Source: Acidobacteriota bacterium
Lineage (GTDB): Bacteria > Acidobacteriota > CAIWXX01
NCBI GenBank assembly: GCA_016191015.1
Contig: JACPPM010000195.1
Location: forward strand, 1-47,903
Direction: 5' to 3'
DNA length: 47,903 bases
Made by a program: the position numbers and the translations under genes
The notes under the pieces: model-generated
Told to the model about the DNA's origin: nothing
Seen by the model: the letters and a program-made list of their open reading frames with translations, nothing else
Databases searched by the model: none
Shown: piece by piece, positions 1-9,488 of the stretch
Layout: each line of letters begins with the position of its first letter
Position numbering within the stretch: position 1 is the stretch's first letter

Positions 1-115
1 GCAGTCATCTCCGGAGCTCAGGGTGGCATCGAACAGACCCCTTCCTGCCTTCCTAACTTCCTGCCTTCCTGAGAGGTGCTCGGAAAGGTCTTGCAGCGTG
101 CCTGGGTCTTGCCTG

Positions 116-142
116 TTTGGTTGCGGCTCCGCCGCGTTAGGG
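116..142. repeat. Short GC-hairpin repeat, copy 1
   Basis: A 27-base segment reads tttggttgcggctc, one base, then a complementary GC arm ending in cgttaggg. A near-identical segment occurs at 27472-27498. The core GCGGC..GCCGC is self-complementary. It lies just beyond the stop of the minus-strand FHA gene and may fold in that transcript's 3' end, but no T-run follows. It is probably an interspersed repeat of this genome. Confidence 0.55.
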
Positions 143-625
143 TCAAGGACGAGCGAGCTTCAGGCCGCAGTGATCACAGAACGCCGCGTCGGGCGGCAAG
201 TCGGTGCCGCAGCGATGGCATTGGCGCCCTTGTCGAGCACTCTCGGCCGGAGAATGCGCCGAGGGAGGCGGGACAGGTGGAGGGCCACCGTGCTCCACGC
301 GCGTGCTCCCTGCGGCGGCCGACTTGGCCGACTCGACGAGCTCGAAGACATGAGACCCGATCTTAAAACGATCACCTGGCCTGATCTCCTGCGATGTGAT
401 CCGCCGGCCATGCTGCCAGGTTCCATTGCTGCTCTTATCGTCGACCACGACAGCTTGGTTCCCGTCGAATCGAACATGAGCGTGCCGTCGCGATGCACCG
501 GTGTCGTTGAGACAGATGACGTTGTCGGGCCCTCGACCGATGGACGTCTTACCCGGCTGCAGCTCCGTCTCGCGGACACTCGCAGTGTCTTCCTCTCTCC
601 AGCACCTGAGCAGCAACCGGCTCAT
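143..625 (-). CDS. FHA domain protein with C-terminal zinc ribbon
   Basis: A predicted cytoplasmic phosphothreonine-binding adaptor of about 160 residues. The FHA core is visible at roughly residues 20-95: an SIGRGPDN-type strand, then SRRHAHV and SSNGTW, which are the family's phosphopeptide-binding loops. A low-complexity Pro/Ala linker follows, and a zinc ribbon (CHRCG, about ten residues, CDHCG) ends the protein. I chose the ATG at 625 because GGAAG lies about nine bases upstream; a GTG at 643 is the alternative. FHA modules usually read Ser/Thr kinase output, but no intact kinase lies in the window. The same ribbon style recurs in the proteins at 6893 and 7434, which suggests one local functional set (inference). 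The gene is divergent from the RDD gene. Confidence 0.85.
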   Translation of the reverse strand: MSRLLLRCWREEDTASVRETELQPGKTSIGRGPDNVICLNDTGASRRHAHVRFDGNQAVVVDDKSSNGTWQHGRRITSQEIRPGDRFKIGSHVFELVESAKSAAAGSTRVEHGGPPPVPPPSAHSPAESARQGRQCHRCGTDLPPDAAFCDHCGLKLARP

Positions 626-743
626 GACGAGATCTTCCGGCACGATGAGAGAATCGGGCTCCGTCGGTGCGGTCGGGTAAGCGAGGACGGCATCATGCTC
701 GCTACAAATAGCAGCCTTCCACGAAGGGTGTCAAGCGTGTGAA

Positions 744-771
744 TTGACAGTGCGGGTACACGGAGTAGAAT
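744..771 (+). promoter_or_regulatory. Predicted sigma-70-type promoter for the RDD/glycosyltransferase genes
   Basis: TTGACA at 744-749 and TAGAAT at 766-771 are separated by 16 bases. This is a near-consensus pair in the 330-base gap between the divergent FHA and RDD genes. Transcription would start near 778, leaving a leader of about 180 bases in which I see no gene. Confidence 0.5.
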
Positions 772-959
772 AGCTCTGCACTCTGATTCCTCAAGCTCTA
801 GGCAATCCCTTGACCGTGCGATATTCACATCGGGCGTTGTGGCGACGATGCACGCAGACGAGTCGCTCTAGGATCGTCCCCGCAGGCGCCCGTGTCCGCG
901 TCTCTCGTGCAAAAGTGTTTCCGCCGTGTTGAGTGGACGGTTGAGATCGCGGCGATACT

Positions 960-3752
960 TTGAGCGCTCCCGAGCCGGATATGCTGGCTGCCACTGACCG
1001 GCAGGGGTTTCCTCTCCGTTTCGCCGCCATTCTCATCGACTCGGTCATCGTCACGGTTCTCATTGTTGTGGTCCTGTTCATTCTCCGGTTGCCATGGCTG
1101 CCACCTTTCCTGGGTGCCGCCTATTTCTTCCTGGAGGTGATGCTCAAGTACACGCCGGGCAAGAGGATTCTCGGATTGGTCGTGCTGAGCGCGGATGGGA
1201 CGGCGGCCGGATTCGAGGCGCTCACGCGTCGCTGGCAGCTCAAGGTCGGCATCTCCTGTCTGATCAACTTCGTGGCGATGGTGGCCGCTCAGGTGAACTG
1301 CCCGCCGATGCTCGTTCAGCTTCTCGTTTATCTGCCGTCTCTGGCTGTGCTCTTGGGCTGCTTCACAATCTTTACTGCGTCGCGGCAGACGTTCTACGAC
1401 AAGATTTCGAAAACGGCTGTTTTCAAAGCCGACGCGGCGAAGCTGCGCGATGAGAAGGAGGAGTTGCAGAGGAGAGCAGACAGGATTTCGAGCTACCTGC
1501 ACACGGCACTGTCCTCCCTGTGGGGGTTCATCAAGTCGCACACCGGCATCTTCGATCGTGACGGGCACTTCTCCTGGAAAGGGTTGCTGCTTTTCCCGTT
1601 CAGGATCGTCAGGTCACGCGCCAGGGCTTTTGTTCGAGGCGCCATTGTTGGGGCCGCGCTCCACTTCTTTGCAGTCAGCTTGAGCGGCGGATACGACGAT
1701 GTCGGTGTCTTCCCTACGAACCTGCTTGTCCCCACTGTCAACGTCATCCGCGGAGGTAGTCCGCTCTCGCCGGTTCTCTTCATATTTGCGACAACCCTAT
1801 GGGGCGTGGTCTCCGCGTTGATTTCGTACGGCCTGAGGGTGGCGCGAGGCAAAAGGAAGGGGACTTCCGGGCCCGTTTCGGCAGGGGTGCTGCAACTGTT
1901 CGTGTCCATTTGTGGGACTCTGCTGGCAGCCGCGCGGCTCTGGGCCGACGACGGGGGCTTCTCGGAGTGGGCGAATGACCCCGCTGGATTCGTAGACCAG
2001 GGCGGGCTCGCGCTCGCCGGTCAGAGCACGGGAGTCGGCCTCGGTACTGGACTCGGGACCGGGATCGGTGACGCTGCCGGCGAAGCAGCCAATGGCGGCA
2101 CGGGGGTTAAACCGCAGGAACCATCGCCTGAACCGCCGCCAGTCGTCGGTGAGGGCCTCCCACCCACAGAAGATCCGGGCGATGACGAGGACGGAGAAGA
2201 CGAGGGCGAGGCGGGCACAGGCGACGACTTGCCGCCCGTTGTGGACACCGGCGACGAAGGGGAAGACGAAGAACCTCCGACTCCATCCCCCGAGCCCTCA
2301 CCGTCACCCGAACCCACTCCGTCGCCGCAGCCGTCCCCGAGCCCGAGTCCGAGTCCTTCGCCGAGCCCGTCTCCATCGCCCGAGCCATCCCCGAGCCCAT
2401 CGCCGTCGCCAGAACCATCCCCGAGCCCATCACCATCGCCGACTCCCACTCCCACGGCGGCGCCCACGCCAACACCTTCTCCGTCTCCAGAGCCGCTGCC
2501 CAGCCCGTCGCCCGAGCCGCCGCTCGTCGCCGGAGCCGGATCGAGCCCAACGCCGACACAGGCTGTCAGCACGACAAACTCGATCATCAAGTGCACGGTG
2601 ATCCCTATCTTCCTCGGACAAGGCGATGCGCAGGGCACGAAGTCTTACGAGATCGACACGCGTGTCGTTGCGAATGTCGGATCCGAACCGTCCGCGATGG
2701 TCACGTGTGTTTCCTCTCACAATTCGATACCGGTTTCGAGCGTCGCGCTCCACCCCCGCGATGTCGTCACCATCCCCATGCATCGTCACGACTTCGAGCC
2801 GGGCGAGATCGTGACCGTGACCTGCTCCATCTCTGAGGGCGGGAGCCGAGTGTGCTCGTGCAGAATCCCGGGTGGTCGACCCACGCCGCCGGTGCCATCG
2901 CCGGAGCCAACCCCATCCCCCGCGCCTCCCCCAGAGCCCTCGTCAGGGCCGACGCCGTCTCCTGCTCCGAGCCCAACACCGTCGCCAGCGCCGAGTCCCA
3001 CTCCCTCCCCGACACCAAGTCCAACTCCGTCCCCGACACCATCACCTACTCCTTCGCCGACGCCGAGCCCAACGCCATCCCCGACACCATCACCCACGCC
3101 TTCGCCAACACCGAGCCCGACGCCGTCACCAACACCGAGTCCGACGCCCTCGCCCACGCCCTCACCGACACCGTCACCCACTCCGTCACCAACGCCGAGC
3201 CCGACGCCGTCGCCAACACCGATCCCCACGCCCTCACCGACACCAAGTCCAACTCCATCGCCTTCACCCGGTCCAACACCCGCGCCGTCGCCTTCTCCAA
3301 CTCCCACTCCAACTCCAGAGCGTCGTAAGCTAAACTACTTCCGGCTGCGCGTGCGCGGCGGATTGGATGTGTCAGTGCCAGGGGGCGGAGCTTCCGCGAT
3401 GACGATAGAAGTCCAAGAAGTCTCCAATTCAATCTTGGGCGGTCTTGACTACGGGAGGACGATTACGCTCCGGTTCTACGGAATTGGGCCCGCCAAGGGC
3501 ATCGGCAAGGCCGGCGCCACCTTCATTTCGGATTGGACCGATCCCTTCACGACGGAAGACGCCGTCACACTCGAGGACTTTGCGGGGCTGGGGAATATCA
3601 CTGGGTGGCCTGGGATAACGATCGGAAGCTTGAGCCTCGGAGGGACTGTCACCCTGTTCTTCAAGGGTCCCAAAGTATCAGTCGACACGAGCAATCGCGG
3701 GCTGAGCATCACTATCTTCCAGTCGATCGCTGGGGTATGGACAAAATCGTAG
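960..3752 (+). CDS. RDD-family membrane protein with two mucin-like Pro/Ser/Thr stalks
   Basis: A 930-residue surface protein. Residues 14-150 form an RDD-type membrane domain with several hydrophobic segments. Further membrane segments lie near 220-240, 270-295 and 310-330. An acidic Gly/Glu/Asp linker follows at about 345-440. A first Pro-Ser-Glu stalk (about 440-520), a roughly 100-residue globular domain with paired cysteines (about 540-640), and a second, nearly pure PSPT stalk (about 640-790) come next. A beta-rich C-terminal domain (about 790-930) ends the protein. The start at 960 is a TTG; an ATG at 981 also fits, and neither has a clear ribosome site. The gene overlaps the next by 16 bases. 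The stalks look like O-glycosylation or cell-wall-spanning regions. The exact role is unknown. Confidence 0.75.
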   Translation: MSAPEPDMLAATDRQGFPLRFAAILIDSVIVTVLIVVVLFILRLPWLPPFLGAAYFFLEVMLKYTPGKRILGLVVLSADGTAAGFEALTRRWQLKVGISCLINFVAMVAAQVNCPPMLVQLLVYLPSLAVLLGCFTIFTASRQTFYDKISKTAVFKADAAKLRDEKEELQRRADRISSYLHTALSSLWGFIKSHTGIFDRDGHFSWKGLLLFPFRIVRSRARAFVRGAIVGAALHFFAVSLSGGYDDVGVFPTNLLVPTVNVIRGGSPLSPVLFIFATTLWGVVSALISYGLRVARGKRKGTSGPVSAGVLQLFVSICGTLLAAARLWADDGGFSEWANDPAGFVDQGGLALAGQSTGVGLGTGLGTGIGDAAGEAANGGTGVKPQEPSPEPPPVVGEGLPPTEDPGDDEDGEDEGEAGTGDDLPPVVDTGDEGEDEEPPTPSPEPSPSPEPTPSPQPSPSPSPSPSPSPSPSPEPSPSPSPSPEPSPSPSPSPTPTPTAAPTPTPSPSPEPLPSPSPEPPLVAGAGSSPTPTQAVSTTNSIIKCTVIPIFLGQGDAQGTKSYEIDTRVVANVGSEPSAMVTCVSSHNSIPVSSVALHPRDVVTIPMHRHDFEPGEIVTVTCSISEGGSRVCSCRIPGGRPTPPVPSPEPTPSPAPPPEPSSGPTPSPAPSPTPSPAPSPTPSPTPSPTPSPTPSPTPSPTPSPTPSPTPSPTPSPTPSPTPSPTPSPTPSPTPSPTPSPTPSPTPSPTPSPTPIPTPSPTPSPTPSPSPGPTPAPSPSPTPTPTPERRKLNYFRLRVRGGLDVSVPGGGASAMTIEVQEVSNSILGGLDYGRTITLRFYGIGPAKGIGKAGATFISDWTDPFTTEDAVTLEDFAGLGNITGWPGITIGSLSLGGTVTLFFKGPKVSVDTSNRGLSITIFQSIAGVWTKS
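2989..3320 (+). repeat. Coding tandem repeat (Pro-Ser-Pro-Thr array)
   Basis: Imperfect 12-base units of the type ccgacgccgtca encode alternating PSPT tetrapeptides. A second, less regular array lies at 2281-2520. The third bases vary freely while the peptide is constant, so selection is on the protein and not only on recent slippage. Copy number is likely to vary between strains. Confidence 0.85.
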
Positions 3753-5896
3753 CGGCCGGGGTCGCGCCCGAACACTTCGATGCGGCCTATCACGATGCCG
3801 TGGAATGCGCCACGGTACCGTCGGCCGAGTCCATCGTCGACACGATTGTCAGGGAATTCGACCCCCGCAGCGTCGTCGATCTAGGATGCGGCACGGGGGT
3901 CTATCTCGAGCACCTTCTCCGGCGCGGCGTCGATGTCCTCGGGGTGGAGAAATCCACGGTGGCCATCGCGAAGTGTCGCGTGGGCCGCGACCATCTCGTC
4001 GCTCACGACTTGAATCGGCCATTCGCGCACGACCGGCGCTACGATCTCGCGCTTTGTTTCGAGGTGGGGCAGTCGATCGATCCACAGCGCGCGGGAGCCT
4101 TCATCGATACCGTGTGCTCATTGTCCGGCACGGTGCTCTTCAGCGCCGCCCAGACAGGCCAGGGAGGCGCCGGCCACATCAACGAACAACCATGGGAGTA
4201 CTGGCTCGCTCTCTTCTGGGAAAGCGGCTACGAGCTGGATCTCATCCACACGTCGCAGCTTCGGCACGAATGGGCGGAAGCCGGGGCTCCGAGCTGGTTC
4301 GGCAACAACCTCGCCGTCCTCACGCGCTCGCCCTGCTCGACCGATGTTCTATCGGGCGCCATGCAACTGGTGGACTCTGTCGAAGGCTGGCTCACGTTGG
4401 CCGAGGCACGCATTCTTTTTGCGGCGGCCCGGCAAACGCCGCGTGCCTCTTCCATCGTGGAGATCGGAAGCTGGAAAGGTCGCTCCACCGCCGCTCTCGC
4501 CCTGGGCTCTCTGGCCGGTGAAGGCGCTCCAGTCTATGCCGTGGATCACCACCACGGAGCGCGTGACATCGGAGAGTATCTCGGCACGACGCTTTCCGAA
4601 ATCCGTTCGTGGAACGAATTCCAGGCCAACCTCCAGGCCCTCCGCATCACGGACGCTGTGAAACCGATTCTCAAGGATTCCCTCGCCGCAGAAGCCTCCT
4701 GGGACGGAAGGCCCATCGACGTGCTCTGGATCGATGGCGGCCACGAATACGAGATTGTCAAGAGCGACTTCGAGGCATGGCGCGGGCATGTGCGATGCGG
4801 CGGCATCATCGCGATCCACGACACAACCGGCTTCGAGGGGCCCCGCCGGGTGGCCGAGGAGGCGCTGAAGGAGCGGCTGCTCTTGCGCCCCGTGCGGATC
4901 GATTCGCTGACTTACGGGATGGCATCGGGGGCAGAGTCCGGCCGCTCCAGGAGCTCCTCACTTCCGCCCATGCTCGGCTGTCGCGAACGCATCTCCATCA
5001 TGTTCCCGACACATGATGAAGGGTCGAGACTGCGCAGCACCATCGACAGCCTTCTCAGAAACACTCACTACCCTGATTACGAGGTCCTTATCCTTGATGA
5101 TGCATCCGAAGACGATTCGTGCGATTTCTTGTTCCTCCCTCCATACTCGCGCGACAAGCGTCTTCGCTACGTCCGCGTCGACCAGGCGGAAGGGCATCTC
5201 AAGCGGCGAGTCGAGGGCGTGACGCTTGCCACCGGTGAGGTTTTCCAGTTCATCGATGCCCATCATTGCTTCAGCCCGGATTGGCTCTCCAATGTTTACG
5301 ACTGCCTGCGTCGTCATGACGGCAACGCGATCGTGGGCCCCGCGGTGAGTGTACTGGATCCGGTCGTGTGGGGACCGACATCCGTGGTGACGTACGGATG
5401 GAGCTGCGACACAGCGCTTCAGGGGGCTTATCACATCGGTCTGCATGAAGTCAGGAAGGGTGGCCGGGTCCCCTGGCTCTCAGGGCACCAGATGATGATG
5501 ACGCGGCGTCTCTACGACGATATCGGCGGCATTTGCCAGCTCTTTCCAGGCCATGGGACGGACGACCTTGATCTCTGCCTGCGAGCCTTTCTTCTGGGGC
5601 ACGACTGCTACATCGAGCCCACGGCGATCATCGGCCACTACTACAAGAGCTACTTCGTCCGTCCACCGACATGGGATCAGCTCATGGTGAACTACCTGGT
5701 GACGGTCTATCTCAATCTCGGGCCGGAACGGTTCGCGGAGCTGAAGGCGAGGCAGGCGGGCCAGTATGGGTACGAAGGGGGCTGTCAGGCCTTCGAGACA
5801 ATGCGGCCGGAGATCGAGCGGTTCCGAAGTTGGATCGTCAGCCGCCAGAAGCGCCCCACCGTGGATCTGCTGGCCTTGCTCGAAGGAAAACCATGA
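3737..5896 (+). CDS. Trifunctional fusion: two SAM methyltransferases and a GT27-like glycosyltransferase
   Basis: A 719-residue protein with three catalytic modules. Module 1 (about 20-190) is a class I methyltransferase with motif [16 protein letters not shown]. Module 2 (about 215-400) is a second class I methyltransferase of the Methyltransf_24 type, with [12 protein letters not shown] and WIDGGHEY. Module 3 (about 415-690) has a GT-A fold: [21 protein letters not shown], a DAH metal motif (FIDAHHC) and a late [13 protein letters not shown]. The DXH motif and the layout resemble polypeptide GalNAc-transferases. I chose the ATG at 3737, inside the end of the RDD gene, because upstream codons of the frame lie within that gene. 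It ends in an ATGA overlap with the next gene. Its likely target is a glycan or glycoprotein such as the neighbouring stalk protein (inference). Confidence 0.85.
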   Translation: MDKIVAAGVAPEHFDAAYHDAVECATVPSAESIVDTIVREFDPRSVVDLGCGTGVYLEHLLRRGVDVLGVEKSTVAIAKCRVGRDHLVAHDLNRPFAHDRRYDLALCFEVGQSIDPQRAGAFIDTVCSLSGTVLFSAAQTGQGGAGHINEQPWEYWLALFWESGYELDLIHTSQLRHEWAEAGAPSWFGNNLAVLTRSPCSTDVLSGAMQLVDSVEGWLTLAEARILFAAARQTPRASSIVEIGSWKGRSTAALALGSLAGEGAPVYAVDHHHGARDIGEYLGTTLSEIRSWNEFQANLQALRITDAVKPILKDSLAAEASWDGRPIDVLWIDGGHEYEIVKSDFEAWRGHVRCGGIIAIHDTTGFEGPRRVAEEALKERLLLRPVRIDSLTYGMASGAESGRSRSSSLPPMLGCRERISIMFPTHDEGSRLRSTIDSLLRNTHYPDYEVLILDDASEDDSCDFLFLPPYSRDKRLRYVRVDQAEGHLKRRVEGVTLATGEVFQFIDAHHCFSPDWLSNVYDCLRRHDGNAIVGPAVSVLDPVVWGPTSVVTYGWSCDTALQGAYHIGLHEVRKGGRVPWLSGHQMMMTRRLYDDIGGICQLFPGHGTDDLDLCLRAFLLGHDCYIEPTAIIGHYYKSYFVRPPTWDQLMVNYLVTVYLNLGPERFAELKARQAGQYGYEGGCQAFETMRPEIERFRSWIVSRQKRPTVDLLALLEGKP

Positions 5897-6876
5897 CAGC
5901 CGAATCGGCGAATGGCGCGGTATCCATTGTCGTTGCCGCTCACAACGAAGGTGACAACGTGCGCCGCACAGTGGAGTCGATTGTCGGCAACACGGATACG
6001 CCCGAATTCGAAATCGTGCTCGTCGACGACGGATCCACAGATGACAGCTTCGCCTTTCTCTCGCGAGTCCCGCACGCCGGCGATCGACGGCTCCGCTGCT
6101 ATCGGTTCGGAGAATCCGTCGGCTGCATCCGAGCACGACACCAGGGCTCGCGACTCGCACAGTACGATCACATCGTCTTTCTCGATGCGCACGTCTCGGT
6201 GCCTCAGGGGTGGCTGGCCGCTCTGGAGCGAACGCTGCTGCGATGGGGGCCTCACATCGCCATTACCCCGGATGTCAGCACACTGAACGAAGAGACCTGG
6301 TCGGCGAATCCGTCCACGGGACAGGTGCTCACGATCGACGAAGACCTTGGCTTCGTGTGGCAGAATCTCCGCTACCCTACGCGTCTGATGGCCACGGCCG
6401 GCGGCTGCTGCGTCTTCATGACAAAGCAGCTCTATCGTCAGTGCGGGGGATTCGACCTGGGTCTCCGCCGCTGGGGCTGCGAATTCATCGACTTGATCAT
6501 GAAAGTCTACGCAATCGGCGGTGCCTGCTACCTCGAACCGTCCGTTCTGGTGGGACACCTTTTCAGGAGTGGATTCCCCTACCCGATGGATTACAGGGAC
6601 GTGACCTACAACAAGCTGCGCATCGGTTACATCCATCTCTCCGACATCGCCTTTCGAAACCTCCTTGAGCGTCTCACGCAACAGCATGGGTTCACCGAAG
6701 CGATGGTCGCCTTCCGCGCCGACCTCCACGAGATCGATCATCTTCGGCGGGCGCGACAGGCCGCCAACAGGCGCGATGAGGACTGGTTCGTGCGGATGTT
6801 CCTGCCGGGGCTCGACCCGCGCTGGAGGTCTGAGCCGCCGACGGTGAACCCAATTGGATTCGTGACCGCAGGATAG
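5893..6876 (+). CDS. GT2/GT27-like glycosyltransferase
   Basis: A 327-residue single-module GT-A glycosyltransferase. VSIVVAAHNEG starts the nucleotide-sugar fold at residue 9, VLVDDGSTDD lies near 46, and FLDAHVS near 97 carries the DXH metal motif. RRWGCEFIDL near 192 and VGHLFRSGFPY near 219 closely mimic the WGGENLE and GHVFRxxxPY blocks of animal-type polypeptide GalNAc-transferases. There is no lectin domain, signal peptide or membrane segment, so it probably acts in the cytoplasm. Its start codon overlaps the stop of the fusion gene (ATGA), implying translational coupling. The donor sugar and acceptor cannot be read from the sequence. Confidence 0.88.
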   Translation: MTAESANGAVSIVVAAHNEGDNVRRTVESIVGNTDTPEFEIVLVDDGSTDDSFAFLSRVPHAGDRRLRCYRFGESVGCIRARHQGSRLAQYDHIVFLDAHVSVPQGWLAALERTLLRWGPHIAITPDVSTLNEETWSANPSTGQVLTIDEDLGFVWQNLRYPTRLMATAGGCCVFMTKQLYRQCGGFDLGLRRWGCEFIDLIMKVYAIGGACYLEPSVLVGHLFRSGFPYPMDYRDVTYNKLRIGYIHLSDIAFRNLLERLTQQHGFTEAMVAFRADLHEIDHLRRARQAANRRDEDWFVRMFLPGLDPRWRSEPPTVNPIGFVTAG

Positions 6877-6892
6877 ACCAAGGAGCCGGATC

Positions 6893-7384
6893 ATGCACCC
6901 ACAACACGCCACCCGCTCAGACCCCCGTCCAAAGCCTCGACAGCCGGTCTCGCGAGAGGAGGTGGAGGCGATGGCAGCGGCCCTGCGCTTCGCTCGAGAC
7001 GCACACCAACTCCCACCCGAGGAATTCGCCGCTCTCCATGCTCGATTCAGAGTCTTTGACGAACGGGACACGGCCTGGACCGTCGCGCTGACCCAGCTCG
7101 GATGGCACCGCCTGGAAGTGAACCGCTGGGTCCCGCGCACGCCACCCGACAAATTCTACATGCGTAGAAAAGCATACTGGGCGATCCTGGCGCTCGCGGC
7201 GAAGGAACCCGCGTGCCCGGCCTGTGGATCCCCGCTTCGCGCTCGGTCGAACTTCTGCTTGAGATGCGGAACGCCTGCCAGGAGAATCACCTCGACCCAA
7301 CGACGATGCCCAAATGTCCGTTGCGGAAAGCCGGCAGCGCCCGACAAGAAGTTCTGCACGTCCTGCGGTACGCCGGTGGTCTAG
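6893..7384 (+). CDS. Double zinc-ribbon protein
   Basis: A 163-residue soluble protein. Residues 20-100 are helical and rich in Ala, Arg and Trp, with no family I recognise. Two C-terminal zinc ribbons follow: CPACG/CLRCG near 110-130 and CPNVRCG/CTSCG near 140-160. The second has an extra residue in its first knuckle. A ggagccgg stretch precedes the ATG. It is 16 bases after the glycosyltransferase and 49 before the next zinc-ribbon gene. The role is unknown; such ribbons often mediate protein contacts in signalling or envelope complexes. Confidence 0.75.
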   Translation: MHPQHATRSDPRPKPRQPVSREEVEAMAAALRFARDAHQLPPEEFAALHARFRVFDERDTAWTVALTQLGWHRLEVNRWVPRTPPDKFYMRRKAYWAILALAAKEPACPACGSPLRARSNFCLRCGTPARRITSTQRRCPNVRCGKPAAPDKKFCTSCGTPVV

Positions 7385-7433
7385 GTGCAGCGGCTCGAAC
7401 CTGCCGTGATGCGCCGTCTGGAGCACATTCAGA

Positions 7434-9464
7434 GTGAGATGCGTTCGCTGTAACTCCACTGTCGAGCCTGGTGAACGGTTCTGCGGCGAGTGCGGGCTGA
7501 GCTTTCCGGGCGCGCCGAGGCATGGGTCCGCGGGGCGGAGAATCCTCCGGCTTGGAGCCGCTCTCGTGCTCCTCGGCGCACTCGCCGTATCGATCCAGAG
7601 GTCGATACCCACGACGCACCGACCGAGCGGCTGGGCGGTCGTCCGGCCGCCCTATCAGGTTTCGGTGTTGCGGGAGCGCGGCGACCTCATCTGGGCTGGC
7701 GGAAGGGATGGCCTCTGCGCGATCGATCGAACGACCGCGACGCTCCGTCCCGCCTTGCCGGGGCAACCCTCACTGCGCTTCGTGAAAGACCTGCTGGTCG
7801 ATCGCGGCGGCCGCCTCTGGATCGCTCACGAAGACGGCCTGACGCTTCTCGATGGCGCGAGCTGGAAGAGCTACGGCGCGGCTGAAGGGTACCCGGGTGA
7901 TTCGGCGAAGTCGCTCCTGGAGGACCGAGACGGCGACCTCTGGGTTGGAACTCCCCGGGGGGCGCTCCGATACGATGGAAAAACATGGCAGCGATTTACG
8001 ACCGGCGACGGACTGGCGGCACCTTCCGTCGACGTCATCTTCCAAGACAAGGATGGCGTCATGTGGTTCGGCGCCTCATCGTCGACTCACGGTGGTCTCA
8101 CGCGATTCGACGGCAAAACATGGCGCACATACGACACGAGCAGCGGGCTGGCTCACAACGCAATCACATCGATCATGCAGGAACCCGATGGCTCGATGTG
8201 GATCGGTACAGGATCGGGGTACCGTGGAGGCGCCAGCCGGCTTGCTGGCGGCACGTGGACCACGGTGACTCGCGAAAGCGGGCTCGCCGGCGAGAAAGTC
8301 TGCTGCATTTTCCGCGACAGCCTCGGCCTCCTCTGGTTCGGGTCGGAGTACGACGGCGCCGCCGTGCACGATGGCAACAACTGGCGCGTTCTGGCTCACG
8401 AGGACGGGCTCGCCGGGCGCGAAGTGAAGCACATGCTGCAAGATTCGCATGGCGACTACTGGCTGGCCACGGACAATGGCGTGAGCCGGATCCCTCGCCA
8501 CGAATCGTCGATCGCGGATCGCACGGTTGTCGTGTACACGTCTGTCGATCAGGTGTACTCGGAGCCGATACTGATGGAGTTCGAGGCAAGAACCGGCATC
8601 CGCGTGAAATCGCTTTGCGATGTCGAAGCTGCCAAGACGACGGGACTCGTGAATCGGCTGATGGCGGAAAACGGAAACCCCCGCGCCGACGTGTTCTGGA
8701 ACGGCGAGTTCTCACAGACGATGCTCCTCAGGCAGCAGGGCGCGCTCGCGCCCTATCGCTCGTCCTGCTCGGCCGACCTGCCGGCGCAGCTCATCGATCC
8801 GGATGGGTATTGGACGGCCGTGGCAGGGCGGGCTCGGGTCTTGCTCGTCAACACGCGACTCGTTCCGCGAGCGAAGTTCCCGAGGTCCGTTTTCGATCTG
8901 CTCGCACCGGCGTGGCGGGGCGACCAGATCGGCCTGGCCTATCCGATGTTCGGGACTTCAGCAACGCAGGCAGCGGCCCTCTACGCCGCGATTGGGCCAG
9001 AGGCAGCGCGAGATTTCTACAGGAAGCTCCACGCGCGCGGTGCACGCGTGGTGGATGGGAACTCCGTCGTGCGCGACCTCGTGGCCAGCGGCCAACTGAG
9101 CATCGGGCTGACCGACACGGACGATGCGTGCGGCGCCGTTCGAGACGGAGCGCCCGTCGAGATCGTCATTCCCGACCAGTCGCCGGACGGCATCGGGACG
9201 CTGGTGATACCCGGCACCGTGGCTCTGATCGCCGGGGCGCCTCATCCCGCCATGGGTCGCCTGCTCATCGATTTCATCGGCAGTCGCGAGGTCGAGGGGA
9301 AGCTGATCGCTGCCGGTTGGAGCGATATCCCGTTGCGCAAAACGGACACCGCACCCGCGTGTCTTGCCGAATCGCGAGTCAAAGGAATGGCGGTGAGGCT
9401 GGAGGATGTGTTCCGTCAGATCGAGATCGCGAAGCATGACATGACTGAGATCTTCGTTCGGTAA
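7434..9464 (+). CDS. Zinc ribbon-TM-beta-propeller-Fe(III)-binding protein fusion
   Basis: A 676-residue membrane-anchored protein that seems to replace a free periplasmic binding protein. A zinc ribbon (CVRCN/CGECG) lies at residues 3-22 and a membrane segment at about 36-54. Repeats of two-component-regulator propeller type follow at about 70-360 (LWIAHEDGL, LWVGTPRGA, MWFGASS, MWIGTGSG, LWFGSEYDG, YWLATDNG). From about 365 there is an FbpA/AfuA-like iron-binding-protein domain (VVVYTSVDQVYSEPILMEFE, then a PRADVFWNGE segment). The GTG start is supported by TCTGGAG about ten bases upstream. Permease and ATPase genes follow directly. The zinc ribbon would face the cytoplasm, with propeller and ligand domain outside (inference). 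Confidence 0.85.
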   Translation: MRCVRCNSTVEPGERFCGECGLSFPGAPRHGSAGRRILRLGAALVLLGALAVSIQRSIPTTHRPSGWAVVRPPYQVSVLRERGDLIWAGGRDGLCAIDRTTATLRPALPGQPSLRFVKDLLVDRGGRLWIAHEDGLTLLDGASWKSYGAAEGYPGDSAKSLLEDRDGDLWVGTPRGALRYDGKTWQRFTTGDGLAAPSVDVIFQDKDGVMWFGASSSTHGGLTRFDGKTWRTYDTSSGLAHNAITSIMQEPDGSMWIGTGSGYRGGASRLAGGTWTTVTRESGLAGEKVCCIFRDSLGLLWFGSEYDGAAVHDGNNWRVLAHEDGLAGREVKHMLQDSHGDYWLATDNGVSRIPRHESSIADRTVVVYTSVDQVYSEPILMEFEARTGIRVKSLCDVEAAKTTGLVNRLMAENGNPRADVFWNGEFSQTMLLRQQGALAPYRSSCSADLPAQLIDPDGYWTAVAGRARVLLVNTRLVPRAKFPRSVFDLLAPAWRGDQIGLAYPMFGTSATQAAALYAAIGPEAARDFYRKLHARGARVVDGNSVVRDLVASGQLSIGLTDTDDACGAVRDGAPVEIVIPDQSPDGIGTLVIPGTVALIAGAPHPAMGRLLIDFIGSREVEGKLIAAGWSDIPLRKTDTAPACLAESRVKGMAVRLEDVFRQIEIAKHDMTEIFVR

Positions 9465-9488
9465 GGTGAGGGCGTGGAGGGCCGTGAA

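Noticed and set aside
2021-3307. Long minus-strand frames opposite the Pro-rich stalks (Gly-Asp-Gly-Val repeats)
   Set aside because: They are shadows of the PSPT-coding repeats and show no independent start site or domain.
960-3752. RDD protein as a TonB-like energy transducer because of the Pro-rich linker
   Set aside because: There is no TonB C-terminal domain. The RDD membrane domain and Ser/Thr content fit a stalked surface protein better.
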